Source: Engraulis encrasicolus | Taxonomy: Eukaryota; Chordata; Actinopteri; Clupeiformes; Engraulidae | Assembly (NCBI RefSeq): GCF_034702125.1 | Contig: NC_085869.1 | Span: forward strand, 15,307,544-15,371,543 | DNA: 64,000 nt | Direction: 5' to 3' | Below: more model-generated notes on this DNA | What the model saw: the letters and a program-made list of their open reading frames with translations, nothing else | Database searches by the model: none | Told to the model about the DNA's origin: nothing | DNA letters: not shown here | Position numbering within the stretch: position 1 is the first letter of the stretch

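Noticed and set aside
62674..63174. A 166-codon plus-strand open frame rich in S, T, L and M
   Set aside because: It is the antisense reading of the w2 repeat array; tandem repeats often leave both strands open.
1..64000. A second, independent protein-coding gene or an RNA gene in the window
   Set aside because: All convincing coding sequence belongs to titin on the minus strand. I saw no tRNA- or rRNA-like sequence. Small regulatory RNAs cannot be excluded by eye.

Overview
The whole 64 kb window lies inside one gene on the minus strand: titin (ttn), the giant spring and scaffold protein of the striated-muscle sarcomere. The 5' side of the gene is at high coordinates, and the gene runs off both ends of the window. 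I recognise it from alpha-actinin-binding Z-repeats, a Z-disc SPGR phospho-motif exon, more than 50 titin-type Ig domains, an N2B exon, an N2A segment with the conserved [18 protein letters not shown] block, and PEVK cassettes, all in the order known from vertebrate titin. The organism is most likely a ray-finned fish: the introns are short, the non-coding DNA holds miniature inverted-repeat and hAT-type elements of kinds familiar from teleosts, and several titin-specific regions are expanded relative to mammals. The species cannot be named from this sequence. I found no convincing gene on the plus strand.

Layout in transcription order (window exons w1 to w98, my numbering): 63.8-60.2 kb, Z-repeat region (w1-w6), including a lineage-specific repeat exon; 59.5-53.4 kb, Z-disc Ig domains and linkers (w7-w18); 53.0-46.2 kb, obscurin-like Ig domains of the Z/I junction (w19-w35); 45.8-40.8 kb, a 3.85-kb repeat-rich exon plus two small cassettes at the novex-1/novex-2 position (w36-w38); 39.7-32.35 kb, a 7.4-kb novex-3-type terminal exon with its own stop codon and poly(A) signal (w39); 31.5-27.7 kb, the N2B exon (w40); 26.9-12.3 kb, tandem Ig domains (w41-w72), dominated by a six-Ig super-repeat present four times; 11.6-9.1 kb, the N2A segment (w73-w80); 9.0-2.1 kb, short PEVK cassettes (w81-w97); 1.9 kb to the left edge, a very large disordered exon (w98) that stays open to base 1.

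From w18 onward almost every exon begins and ends in phase 1, so cassettes can be skipped or joined freely. Ordinary splicing would read w38 into w40 (spring-type titin). Use of w39 would end the protein early and give a short novex-3-like isoform. Exon edges were read by eye from AG and GT signals and checked by frame continuity across neighbours. No transcript evidence was available.

The main points to check are the giant w98 exon inside the PEVK region, the 4 x 6 Ig super-repeat with position-specific loss of the core cysteines, repeat-built expansions in w2, w36, w39 and w40, a duplicated PEVK exon triplet, and a series of miniature inverted-repeat transposons in the introns.
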